Shown piece by piece: positions 33,344-41,815 of a stretch of DNA of 64,000 bases. The position numbers and the translations under genes were made by a program. Positions within the stretch are counted from its first letter, which is position 1; each line of letters starts with the position of its first letter. The notes under the pieces are model-generated. The model saw only the letters and a list, made by a program, of their open reading frames with translations. It was not told the origin of the DNA and ran no database searches. Origin of the DNA: Rhodohalobacter mucosus (GTDB taxonomy: Bacteria > Bacteroidota > Rhodothermia > Balneolales > Balneolaceae); assembly GCF_003150675.1 (NCBI RefSeq), contig NZ_QGGB01000003.1, positions 124,001 through 188,000 on the forward strand. Direction: 5' to 3'.

Positions 33344-34543
33344 ATGCCCTGGGCACTTCGAATGGTAACCTATGCAGCGGTTTTGCTGCTGATCTTCCTC
33401 ACCTGGTTCGGATATCGCTATCTGAAAAGCCTTGACAGGATAGAGTTAAGCCATAAAATGTGGCTGAAAGCTCTGTTTTTTCTTGCAGCCGCGCTCTTTT
33501 TGGCTTATCCCGTTGGCGGACACCTGCTGTACTGGATCGGCGGATCATTCGACCGTAACGGTTTCCCGTTGCCTTTCATTTACCTTTTTTGGTATGGTCT
33601 GGTGTTTACGGGGGTGATGCTGAACTGGCTCATTATCCACGACATAACACGTCCCCTTGCGGTCAGATACGTGGACAGGCCGGCAAAGGAGGTCAACAAA
33701 AGCTGGGCGGGCGCATTTCTGATAATGACCCTTGTTACCTTCATCTATACGTCAGGAAAGATGTACGCTGATACCGGGCGTATGGTGTTGCATGAGATAG
33801 AAGCCGGTGACTATATGGAGCATTCAGATACGGGTGCGGATGCCGAAGATCTGAATGTTGTTCATATCGCAGATCTTCACGCAGACATCTATACAAAGAG
33901 GGATAAACTTTCAAGATATATCGACCTTGTAAACCGGGCAGAGCCTGATATTGTGATTGTGTCGGGTGATTTGATTACGTCAGGCCTCGATTTTATCCGG
34001 GAGGGTGCGCGAGCTCTTGGGGAGATCAATGCACCGGAGGGTGTTTTTTTCGTGATGGGCGACCACGATTACTGGACCGGGACACAGCACATTGAAAGCG
34101 CGCTTGTGGAAGAGGGGATAGACGTGCTTCAAAATGAGAACCGGACCATCACTTTCAACGGAAAAGAGATCAAAATTACGGGTGTTACGGAGCTGTACAG
34201 TTACAGGGTTGAACCGCAGCTTCTGGATTCACTGCTTGCGAAAGAAGAAGGGGACTATTTTCATATTGTGGCGGCTCATCAGGCATCGGAAAGGCTGATA
34301 CGCCGGTCGCAGCTCTCGGAGGCAGACCTGCTGCTCACAGGGCATACCCACGGCGGACAGATCAACATCCCTCTCTTTTTCATGCCTTTGACTGCTGTAA
34401 TGGAAGAAACACCGTATGTCCGCGGAGCCTATCAGCTGGAACGCCTGTTGTTGAATGTAAACAGCGGACTCGGGTTTACACTCTCACCTGTGCGATACAA
34501 TGCACCAGCGTCGGTTTCGGTGCTTCGCATTGCCTTGCCATAG
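33344..34543 (+). CDS. Membrane-anchored metallophosphoesterase (YkuE-like)
   Basis: 399 aa. About four membrane helices occupy residues 1-145, then a calcineurin-like phosphoesterase domain faces outward or inward. Metal-site motifs: HIADLHADIY, VSGDLI, VMGDHDYWTG and LTGHTHGGQINIP. The third motif has GDHD where GNH(D/E) is usual, replacing a metal-ligand Asn by Asp, which may change the metal preference. Related YkuE/YaeI proteins act on lipid A precursors or other phospholipids, but the substrate here is not known. Confidence 0.9.
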   Translation: MPWALRMVTYAAVLLLIFLTWFGYRYLKSLDRIELSHKMWLKALFFLAAALFLAYPVGGHLLYWIGGSFDRNGFPLPFIYLFWYGLVFTGVMLNWLIIHDITRPLAVRYVDRPAKEVNKSWAGAFLIMTLVTFIYTSGKMYADTGRMVLHEIEAGDYMEHSDTGADAEDLNVVHIADLHADIYTKRDKLSRYIDLVNRAEPDIVIVSGDLITSGLDFIREGARALGEINAPEGVFFVMGDHDYWTGTQHIESALVEEGIDVLQNENRTITFNGKEIKITGVTELYSYRVEPQLLDSLLAKEEGDYFHIVAAHQASERLIRRSQLSEADLLLTGHTHGGQINIPLFFMPLTAVMEETPYVRGAYQLERLLLNVNSGLGFTLSPVRYNAPASVSVLRIALP

Positions 34544-34649
34544 CAAGGTGGGTTCAGATCCGTGTTTTCCGCACAGCTTTTGCGGGTTTGATAACTTTTC
34601 ATATTCTTAAACCGTACCCAAGGTAAAGTAGTTGAAGATTGAAAACCAG

Positions 34650-35336
34650 ATGCCCCTCGACCCTTCACATACTGATGAATCTGTGGTAAACCGCTGGCAC
34701 ACCATCCTGACGAGGATTCTGTTTGTAGTGATGGCTATAGAATGGGGAATACTGGTATACCAGCAGCGCTGGCTGTCACTTTTTCTGGTAAGCCTGATCA
34801 TACTGGCACTATTTGCACCTGTAGTTTTTAAAAACCGGTTGCGTATCGATCTGCCGGCAGAATTTCACCTCACAGCCGTCCTGTTCATTTTTGCTTCTTT
34901 CTACCTGGGGGAGGTGCAGGATTTTTACCAAAGAATCTGGTGGTGGGATATGGCCCTGCATGCGTCAGCAGGATTTTTAATGGGTATTGTGGGTTTTCTT
35001 CTGGTCTACATATTGAATGAAAGCGAACGTGTGGAGCTGCAAATGTCAACAGGGTTCATCGCCCTCTTTGCATGTACCTTTGCCATCTCAATTGGTTCTG
35101 TTTGGGAAATATTTGAGTTTATGATGGATCTGTTGGCAGGCACCAATATGCAAAAAGAGATGTTCAACGACCCTTCAGGACTGACGGATACCATGTGGGA
35201 TATCATTGTGAACTCTTTTGGAGCCTTTTTTATCAGCCTGATAGGCTATCTGTACCTGAGAGGAGAAAAAAGCTTTTTTCTGCGCAGATGGATCCGCAAA
35301 TTTATTGAGAAGAATCCGAGATTGTTTAAAAAATAG
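34650..35336 (+). CDS. DUF2238/YjdF-like membrane protein
   Basis: 228 aa from the ATG at 34650; an in-frame TTG at 34632 would add six residues. Six predicted membrane helices. The central WWWDMALHASAGFLMGIVGF, the SIGSVWEIFEFMMDL segment with conserved acidic residues in a helix, and DPSGLTDTMWDIIVNSFGA match the DUF2238/YjdF family of unknown function. The conserved His, Glu and Asp within membrane helices hint at a metal or proton site. Downstream of the phosphoesterase on the same strand, about 106 bp apart. Confidence 0.8.
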   Translation: MPLDPSHTDESVVNRWHTILTRILFVVMAIEWGILVYQQRWLSLFLVSLIILALFAPVVFKNRLRIDLPAEFHLTAVLFIFASFYLGEVQDFYQRIWWWDMALHASAGFLMGIVGFLLVYILNESERVELQMSTGFIALFACTFAISIGSVWEIFEFMMDLLAGTNMQKEMFNDPSGLTDTMWDIIVNSFGAFFISLIGYLYLRGEKSFFLRRWIRKFIEKNPRLFKK

Positions 35337-35595
35337 ATTTGATCTGGAAATCAAGAGTCCCTTTCCTGCGGAAGAGACTGCAACAAAGATTATTGGTTTG
35401 GAGAGACGCAGCTATAAAAAGTATACTTCCCGATTTTGTGCCGGTCTCGGATTCAAAATGAACACCCAATGCTTACAAGTTCAATGGAGTAATACTTACA
35501 GAGGAGATTGAGTTTTTGGATAACATGAAAATAAGGAAAGGATGTCTCTAACAGAGTAGATGTTTCAATAGAAAATAAAACGGGGAGGTATAAAA

Positions 35596-36528
35596 ATGAA
35601 AGCAAATCAAATGCCAGTAACCCGAATAGCATATGCTATTGTAATTCTATTCATTTTCTTTTCACAAAGTAGTGTGCTATTCGCCCAGGAAACTGAAATA
35701 GATAAGAGTGAAGTGCCTGAAGCGGTATTACAGGCTATTGAATCAGATTACATGAGTTGTAGTGGCGAAATTACGTGGTATATCCACAGTGGCTCAGATA
35801 ATATCAATTACTATGTAGTTAATGCCACAGGTGATAAGATCACGTGTGAAGCTTATTATGACAGAAACGGAAATCTGATTCATTCCAAAACTGTAATGAA
35901 AGACGCTAAGCTGCCGATTCCAATTCTGGAAGCTGTCTACGAAATTTATCCTGAATGGACCATAACCGAGGATCATGTTGTGATTCGTGATTTCGACGAA
36001 AATAAAATGTATTCTGAAGTTGAGATTACCAAAGGAAGAGAAAGCAAGACGCTCTATTTCGATTCCAATGGTGAGGAACTAACACCCGGACTGGTTTTCG
36101 GACCAGGCAAGGAGATGGTATCAGCTAATGCGATTCCTAATCCTGTTACAGAACGTGTTCAATCGGATTATATGAGTTGCCGGGAGAATATTACATGGTA
36201 CAGCTATACAGAAAGGCCTGGTATGCGACCAGACTACTATGTAGCCACAGCAACAGGTGATGGAATAAGGTGTGAGTCCAGGTATGACCGGAATGGTAAT
36301 CTTGTCAGTTCTAAAACCGTTGCCACAAATGTGAAGCTGCCAAGTGCAATTACACGATTTATTGCCAGAGATTACCCCGGATGGACTATTACAGGTGATC
36401 AGAGGATTACAACCGATTTTGATGAAACCACAACGTATTATACGGTGGTTATCAGATCTGAAAGCGGTGAGCGTCAAACCCTCTATTTTGATAGAAACGG
36501 TAATAAAATTGACCCTGCGAATGTCTGA
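35596..36528 (+). CDS. Secreted two-repeat PepSY-like protein
   Basis: 310 aa with a signal peptide (residues 1-31, FSQSSVLFAQ). The mature protein is an internal duplication of about 135 residues: both halves contain a DYMSC motif, an ITWY strand, an ATGDxI(T/R)CE(A/S)-type segment, YDRNGNL(I/V)xSKTV and a final LYFDxNG. The pattern resembles PepSY_like (DUF2874) repeats, which act as periplasmic inhibitors or calcium-dependent regulators in Bacteroidota. Each repeat has two Cys in corresponding positions. Function unknown. It has no close neighbours on its strand; a hairpin terminator lies 80 bp downstream. Confidence 0.72.
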   Translation: MKANQMPVTRIAYAIVILFIFFSQSSVLFAQETEIDKSEVPEAVLQAIESDYMSCSGEITWYIHSGSDNINYYVVNATGDKITCEAYYDRNGNLIHSKTVMKDAKLPIPILEAVYEIYPEWTITEDHVVIRDFDENKMYSEVEITKGRESKTLYFDSNGEELTPGLVFGPGKEMVSANAIPNPVTERVQSDYMSCRENITWYSYTERPGMRPDYYVATATGDGIRCESRYDRNGNLVSSKTVATNVKLPSAITRFIARDYPGWTITGDQRITTDFDETTTYYTVVIRSESGERQTLYFDRNGNKIDPANV

Positions 36529-36607
36529 CAACGTCTCATGAACAGGGTGTTCAAATTAATCGTTGAGATGAGATACTGCTGTTTCTGAAGGGCGCACAAA
36601 AAATAAA

Positions 36608-36653
36608 AAAGCCACGGTGGCCGGATATAATTTCGCCGAGCCTCCGTGGCTTT
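36608..36653 (-). terminator. Intrinsic terminator of the nuo operon
   Basis: A 10-bp stem (AAAGCCACGG pairing with CCGTGGCTTT) with a 26-nt loop containing secondary complementarity. On the minus strand it is followed by a long T-rich tract, the proper form for a terminator after nuoH. On the plus strand it could also serve the PepSY-like gene. Confidence 0.85.
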
Positions 36654-36679
36654 CATATTCTTTCAGAATAATAAATAAG

Positions 36680-37681
36680 CTAGTTGAAGAAGAAGAAAAT
36701 AATCGCCGCAATAACGATGAAGTTGGCAATACTGAGCGGCAGGAGTTTTGACCACCCCAGTTTCATCACCTGATTGTATTTAAATCTTGGGATAGTCCAG
36801 CGTACCCAGATAAAAAGAAAGATGAAAAATGCCGTTTTAGCGGTGAACACGGTAACATCCAGTATTCCCTTTAGCAATGGTGACAATTCCGGAAGCCAAT
36901 AGCCTGCAAACGGAAGGTGATAGCTTCCAAAAAAGAAAGTAACCATCAGCATGGAGTTGATCACGACATGCATATATTCGGCAAGGAAAAACATCCCAAA
37001 CTTCATAGAACTGTATTCTGTATGAAATCCGCCGACAAGTTCCTGTTCGGCTTCCACCAGGTCGAAAGGGGTACGGTTACTCTCTGCAAATCCCGCAATG
37101 ATAAAAATGACGGCTCCAATGGGGTTCAGAAAGACGAACCACCAGTTCTCCTGGGCCGCGGCAACGTCTACCACGCTCAGCGAACCCACAAATATGATTA
37201 CGGAAGCAACAGCCATTCCGAGCGGCAGTTCATAACTAATCATCTGTGCAGCAGCCCGAAGCCCTCCGAGCAGGGAGTATTTGCTGTTTGATGCCCAGCC
37301 GGCAAGGGTTACTCCGTAAACTCCCAGTGAAGCTACAGCCAGAAGGTAGAGAACGCCCGCGTTGATATTTGTTGCATAGATGCCCTCGCCAAAAGGGATT
37401 ACGGCAACCGTAAGCAGTGCCGTTACAACAGGTATCATGGGTGCAACGGTGTGCAGAAAGCGGTTGCCGTGGATAGGTGTGACGTCCTCTTTGAGGATCA
37501 GCTTTACCACGTCGGCAATGGGCTGCAGAAGTCCAAGAGGTCCCACGCGGTTTGGCCCCACACGATTCTGAATAAAAGCGGCAACCCTGCGCTCTGCGTA
37601 CACGGTAATTGCCGCTGAATTAAGAAGCATGAACAGGGCAAGCCCCATGATGATGTATGATGTAATGGTTACTTCTACCAT
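36680..37681 (-). CDS. nuoH: NADH-quinone oxidoreductase subunit H
   Basis: 333 aa with eight membrane helices, the membrane anchor that contacts the quinone-binding site of complex I. Diagnostic segments: ERRVAAFIQNRVGPNRVGPLGLLQP, IPFGEGI, LLGGLRAAAQMISYELPLG and FAESNRTPFDLVEAEQELVGGFHTEYSSMKFGMFFLAEY. The acidic residues in these loops belong to the E-channel. Last gene of the operon in this window; nuoI would normally follow, but a terminator comes instead. Confidence 0.97.
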   Translation of the reverse strand: MVEVTITSYIIMGLALFMLLNSAAITVYAERRVAAFIQNRVGPNRVGPLGLLQPIADVVKLILKEDVTPIHGNRFLHTVAPMIPVVTALLTVAVIPFGEGIYATNINAGVLYLLAVASLGVYGVTLAGWASNSKYSLLGGLRAAAQMISYELPLGMAVASVIIFVGSLSVVDVAAAQENWWFVFLNPIGAVIFIIAGFAESNRTPFDLVEAEQELVGGFHTEYSSMKFGMFFLAEYMHVVINSMLMVTFFFGSYHLPFAGYWLPELSPLLKGILDVTVFTAKTAFFIFLFIWVRWTIPRFKYNQVMKLGWSKLLPLSIANFIVIAAIIFFFFN

Positions 37682-37744
37682 TCCCGGATTATGTATAGGT
37701 TAATGAATCTGTTTGTTACTGTCTGTTTTAAAATGGCTTGGTTA

Positions 37745-39478
37745 TCAGGATTTAACGGCCGGCCGGACAGAATCAAGCTGAATGCCCAACTGTTCATCCA
37801 TTGCCTGATAGCTTACACCCTCAAGAGCTTTAATCACGGTTGCGGCTTCATCCAGAATATCACGGCCGGATTCGTAGCTGTAATCGCTTAACCCGGCTTC
37901 GGACGCAACTTCGGTAAGAATCTTCCACAATGGCATACAATCCACTTTATTCTCCTCTGTAATCCAATTGTCAAAATTGGTTCCATAGCGGTCAAGGCGT
38001 CCTTCCGACATCTCAAAATCGATTCGCCTGTTTGTATACTTGGTCTCTTTTGCAGGGAGTGTTCTCTGTATTCTGCCATCCACGTTTACGTAGCTCGCAG
38101 CATGTTCAGCCGCACACGTTATTGGAACCACCAGATCGGCTGAGCGTGTGGTATCTGAGTGATTGGTTGCAAACGAAACCAGGTACTTGTCATCCAGTTG
38201 ATCGGCTGTAATAATGCCGCGGTCAATCAGATGATCGCTCAATACAATTACCACCTCGCACTTCTCAATCATTTGAGAGATTTCATCCGCACTTTTTTCG
38301 GTTAGCCCAAGAATACGGCAGCCGTTAGCGTTAGGGGCCAGGTCATCCGTGATCAGAAAATCGTCGCCTTTGCCTTCTTCTTTATGCGGTGTGAATACGG
38401 GTTCGTTCAGCCCCAGAAGCGATGCAAATCGGGACAATACATAATTCTCCTCAACCGAGGCATGAGGGCTGCCGATTACGGCTACCTTATCACGGTCGGT
38501 TTTTTCGATCTGTTCTGCTATGGTTACAATCGCGTTGCTCCAGGATGAGTGAACCTGCTCGTTATCCAATTTTTGATAAGGTCTGGATATGCGATTTTCA
38601 TTAAATAGCCTGTAGGCTTCACGCCCTTCATCCGGCATCCAGTGATCGTTTACCTCACCGTTGTATCGCGGCGTAATCCGGAGAACCAGGTTATCGCGTG
38701 TCCAGAGATCAATGTTGCAGCCCTTGCCGTTTGTGACATCAATGCTTGGTGTTTGATTCATCTCCCAAACCCTGGCTCTGAAACGGAAATCTGCAGATGT
38801 GAGCGCACCCACAGGGCAAAGATCCACGGTATTTAATGAGTAAGGATCGTCAAATTCTCGGCCAGGCGCTGTAATCGGATAGTTTTTATCACCGCGCTTG
38901 GTAATGGTAAGCTGATGGGTTTCACTTATTTCATCGGTAAAACGAACACAGCGGGTACAGTTGATACACCGCTCTGCGTCGAGTACAACGCGCGGGCCTA
39001 GCTGCACTCTTTTAGGCTTGTGGACTTTCTTTACTTCAAAACGGCTTCCTTCCGGACCGTATTTGTAGGTTTGTATCTGGAGCGGACATTCACCCGCCTG
39101 ATCGCATATCGGGCAGTCAAGGGGGTGGTTGATCAGAATCAGCTCAAGATTATCTTTCTGCGCCCGTTTCACAAGGTCGTCGGTTTCCTGGGTGTGAACC
39201 ACCATCCCGTCGGAAATCATCAAATTGCAAGAGGTCTGAAGCTTCGGGAACCACCGGATAACGCGGTCGCCTTTCTCATCCAGTTCATACTCGCCGGATT
39301 CGCGGTCTTTCACGGGCTGACCCACTTTCACCATGCACTGACGGCAATTGGCCGGTGCGGTCATCGAAGGGTGATAACAGAAAAACGGAACTTCCTTTCC
39401 CTGGTCCTGAATAAACTGAAGAAGCCTCTGTTCTCCTTCATATTCGTATCGAATTCCGTCTATAAATACTTCAGGCAT
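37745..39478 (-). CDS. nuoG: NADH-quinone oxidoreductase subunit G
   Basis: 577 aa, shorter than most NuoG proteins (about 680-900). Cys34, 45, 48 and 84 form the 2Fe-2S N1b site; His118 with Cys122, 125 and 131 the N5 site; Cys171, 174, 177 and 221 the N4 site. The following molybdopterin-oxidoreductase-like domain is present but shortened, lacking the final portion. It carries electrons from NuoE/F toward the quinone site. The N7 cluster Cys set is not seen. Separated from nuoF by an inserted four-helix-bundle gene. Confidence 0.95.
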   Translation of the reverse strand: MPEVFIDGIRYEYEGEQRLLQFIQDQGKEVPFFCYHPSMTAPANCRQCMVKVGQPVKDRESGEYELDEKGDRVIRWFPKLQTSCNLMISDGMVVHTQETDDLVKRAQKDNLELILINHPLDCPICDQAGECPLQIQTYKYGPEGSRFEVKKVHKPKRVQLGPRVVLDAERCINCTRCVRFTDEISETHQLTITKRGDKNYPITAPGREFDDPYSLNTVDLCPVGALTSADFRFRARVWEMNQTPSIDVTNGKGCNIDLWTRDNLVLRITPRYNGEVNDHWMPDEGREAYRLFNENRISRPYQKLDNEQVHSSWSNAIVTIAEQIEKTDRDKVAVIGSPHASVEENYVLSRFASLLGLNEPVFTPHKEEGKGDDFLITDDLAPNANGCRILGLTEKSADEISQMIEKCEVVIVLSDHLIDRGIITADQLDDKYLVSFATNHSDTTRSADLVVPITCAAEHAASYVNVDGRIQRTLPAKETKYTNRRIDFEMSEGRLDRYGTNFDNWITEENKVDCMPLWKILTEVASEAGLSDYSYESGRDILDEAATVIKALEGVSYQAMDEQLGIQLDSVRPAVKS

Positions 39479-39487
39479 CGTTTCTGG

Positions 39488-39522
39488 ATTGATTATTAAT
39501 TATTTATGATTGATTATTTTTT
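39488..39522. repeat. AT-rich 7-bp array on the nuoG side of the inserted gene
   Basis: Five in-phase heptamers: ATTGATT, ATTAATT, ATTTATG, ATTGATT, ATTTTTT. It begins 10 bp upstream of the nuoG start codon. The repeated ATTGATT is the reverse complement of the AATCAAT units on the other side of the inserted gene. Confidence 0.6.
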
Positions 39523-39543
39523 CAATGTGCGACCTTAGATCAA

Positions 39544-39897
39544 TCAAGAATTTGTTTGTATTGTTTTTCTGGATGAGATAAAAATTGATGTCAATTCCCG
39601 AGCTTCAGCTATTAATGTTTCAACGTGTGTTATTGGTATCTGATTTTCATCGACCAGGAACTGAATCCAGAATTCAGATTCGTCAGCTTCTTCGATTACA
39701 GTACTAAGTTTAGCCGCAAAGGCTGCCCTGCTGTGTGCAATACAAGCAGCCCTGTAGTTCGCAGCCACCGATGTTCCGCATCTGATTAACTGATATCTAA
39801 TGTGTTTACCTAATGAGTTATTTGGCAAAACCAAAGCAACCTTAACGCATCTATGCGCAAACTGTTTGGTACGTTTTTTTAACTTTTCTTTATCCAT
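39544..39897 (-). CDS. Four-helix-bundle (23S rRNA intervening-sequence-type) protein inside the nuo operon
   Basis: 117 aa, all-helical, of the TIGR02436/S23 family first found encoded in insertions within 23S rRNA genes. Recognised by KKRTKQFAHRCVKVALVLPNNSLGKHIRYQLIRCGTSVAANYRAACIAHSRAAFAAKLSTVIEEADESEFWIQFL. The family forms pentamers and has no settled function; members are often in repetitive or mobile settings. Here the gene lies between nuoF and nuoG, bracketed by inverted heptamer arrays, and has the same orientation as the operon. Confidence 0.93.
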   Translation of the reverse strand: MDKEKLKKRTKQFAHRCVKVALVLPNNSLGKHIRYQLIRCGTSVAANYRAACIAHSRAAFAAKLSTVIEEADESEFWIQFLVDENQIPITHVETLIAEARELTSIFISSRKTIQTNS

Positions 39898-39943
39898 GAC
39901 CGATGTCTTGAGTTATTGCGGTAATTTCAATCAGTAATCTAAA

Positions 39944-39978
39944 CCACAATAATCAATAGTCAATCATAATTAATCAAT
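39944..39978. repeat. AT-rich 7-bp array on the nuoF side of the inserted gene
   Basis: Five in-phase heptamers: CCACAAT, AATCAAT, AGTCAAT, CATAATT, AATCAAT. The last base reaches the nuoF stop codon. In inverted orientation relative to 39488-39522. Confidence 0.6.
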
Positions 39979-41273
39979 TACGCAACTGCGTGAACCGACT
40001 TTTTGCACCTTGCTTCAAATTCGTCACGGAACCTTGTAATGGTATGGCGTACAGGCCATGCGGCTGCATCGGCCAGGGCACAGATGGTGCGGCCTTCCAT
40101 TTGGGTTGTGATGTCGAGGAGAAGATCCAGGTCTTTTATCTCGCCATCTCCATTTTTAATTTTCAGCATAATTTTTTCAAGCCATCCGGTTCCTTCACGG
40201 CACGGAGTGCACTGGCCACACGATTCATGATGATAAAAGTGGGTAATGCGCCATAGCATGTCCACCATATCCGTGTCCTCATCCATTACAACGAGTCCTG
40301 CAGTTCCAAGCATTGTACCCACCGTACGAAGCGAGTCACTATCCATTGAAATTCCATCAAGCTGGTCGGCGCGTACTACGGGTGTGGATGATCCCCCGGG
40401 TATCACTGCTTTAAGCTTTTTGCCATTTCGAATACCACCGGCCATATCATGTATCAGGTCGAGTACGGGTACGCCGGACGGCAGTTCATACACACCGGGC
40501 CTGTTAACGTGTCCCGAAATACCGTAAAGAATGGGGCCGGGATGGTTCTCAGCTCCAACGCTTTTAAACCAGTCTGCACCGCGGTTTATGACGCTCGTTA
40601 CATGCGCAAGTGTTTCAATATTATTGATGGTTGTGGGGCGTCCCCATAGGCCTTTCTGAGCAGGGAATGGAGGTTTGACGCGCGGATAGCCTCGTTTACC
40701 TTCAAGTGACTCAAGCATGGAGGTCTCTTCGCCGCAAATGTAGGCACCGGCGCCACCAGTTACATAGAAATCCACGCTGTAGTTACTGCCCAGGATATTT
40801 TTACCGATAAAGCCTTTTTCATAGGCATCCTCCAGGGCTTTCTCCATCATGCGGATGTATGCCTTATACTCTCCGCGAATATAGACGTAGATGGTTGTGA
40901 TCTCCATTGCATAGGCGGCAATAAGCGCACCTTCTATAAATGCATGCGGATTGTATTCAAAAATTTTCCTGTCCTTGAACGTGCCTGGCTCCGATTCATC
41001 ACCATTGCAAGCCAGATACCTCGGCCCGCCATCGGCAGGGGGCATGAACGACCATTTGAGGCCGGCATTGAATCCCGCACCTCCGCGTCCACGGATATTG
41101 GCTGCCTTGACCTCTTCGATGACGCTTTTTGGATTTTCCCATTTCTGCTTGTCGGTCAGTACGGATTTCAACCCCTCATAACCTCCGTTCTTGATGTAAA
41201 CATCAATCTTATGGAGATCCTTGATATTGGGGATCAGTACCGGTTCATAATTTTTCCAGTCTGCAGTGCTCAT
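39978..41273 (-). CDS. nuoF: NADH-quinone oxidoreductase subunit F
   Basis: 431 aa from the ATG at 41273 (an earlier in-frame ATG at 41279 adds two residues). NADH/FMN site: RGRGGAGFNAGLKW and a second Gly-rich loop GAGAYICGEETSMLESLEGKRGYPR. The 4Fe-4S N3 cluster ligands are in ESCGQCTPCREG (Cys354, 357, 360, numbered from 41279) plus Cys400. It oxidises NADH. The coding sequence abuts nuoE directly; the next gene on the strand is the inserted four-helix-bundle gene. Confidence 0.97.
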   Translation of the reverse strand: MSTADWKNYEPVLIPNIKDLHKIDVYIKNGGYEGLKSVLTDKQKWENPKSVIEEVKAANIRGRGGAGFNAGLKWSFMPPADGGPRYLACNGDESEPGTFKDRKIFEYNPHAFIEGALIAAYAMEITTIYVYIRGEYKAYIRMMEKALEDAYEKGFIGKNILGSNYSVDFYVTGGAGAYICGEETSMLESLEGKRGYPRVKPPFPAQKGLWGRPTTINNIETLAHVTSVINRGADWFKSVGAENHPGPILYGISGHVNRPGVYELPSGVPVLDLIHDMAGGIRNGKKLKAVIPGGSSTPVVRADQLDGISMDSDSLRTVGTMLGTAGLVVMDEDTDMVDMLWRITHFYHHESCGQCTPCREGTGWLEKIMLKIKNGDGEIKDLDLLLDITTQMEGRTICALADAAAWPVRHTITRFRDEFEARCKKSVHAVA

Positions 41274-41279
41274 TATCAA

Positions 41280-41810
41280 TTATTTTGCGTTGCGTAATGG
41301 CATGTCAATTTGTTCGTACTCCGGAACCTCACCTTTTCTGAGCGAATCAACCAGCTGATCTGCTTTCTCTTTGGTCAGGTGATTTACATAGGTATCGTTT
41401 GTAATCTGCAGCATCGGGGCATACCCGCAGGCACCCAGGCACTCTACCTCATTGAGTGAAAACATACCGTCGTCGGTTGTTTCGCCTTTTTTAATGCCAA
41501 GCTTGTCTTCCAGATGTTCCAGAATGTCATAACCGCCACACAATTGACAGCTCAGGCACGTGCAGACGTCGAGAACAAACTTTCCTTTCTCTTCCTTATA
41601 GTACTGCGTATAAAATTCAGCCACCCCGTGAACATGTGCTTCGGGCAGATCAAGCGTTTCAGCGACAAGCCGCTGCACGTCAGGATTTACATGGCCAAAC
41701 CGATTCTGTGCAACCCAGAGCACAGGTAACGTTGCCGGCATTACTTCCGGGAACTTGGCCTTGATTTTTTCAATTTCTTCGAGGTCTTCTTTTGTAAATT
41801 CGTATGCCAT
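41280..41810 (-). CDS. nuoE: NADH-quinone oxidoreductase subunit E
   Basis: 176 aa. The thioredoxin-like 2Fe-2S domain (cluster N1a) has Cys83 and Cys88 in VCTCLSC and Cys124 and Cys128 in VECLGACG, the C-x4-C/C-x3-C pattern; additional Cys85 and Cys91 are not usual ligands. N-terminal helices follow the family (PEVMPATLPVLWVAQNRFGHV). Pairs with NuoF. Confidence 0.97.
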   Translation of the reverse strand: MAYEFTKEDLEEIEKIKAKFPEVMPATLPVLWVAQNRFGHVNPDVQRLVAETLDLPEAHVHGVAEFYTQYYKEEKGKFVLDVCTCLSCQLCGGYDILEHLEDKLGIKKGETTDDGMFSLNEVECLGACGYAPMLQITNDTYVNHLTKEKADQLVDSLRKGEVPEYEQIDMPLRNAK

Positions 41811-41815
41811 AATTG

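Noticed and set aside
33205-33435. 76-codon plus-strand ORF starting within the 24-bp repeat
   Set aside because: It consists of repeat and hairpin sequence; the second repeat copy gives a stop after a few codons.
35305-35511. 68-codon ORF after the DUF2238-like gene
   Set aside because: Overlaps the end of the real gene and shows no family features.
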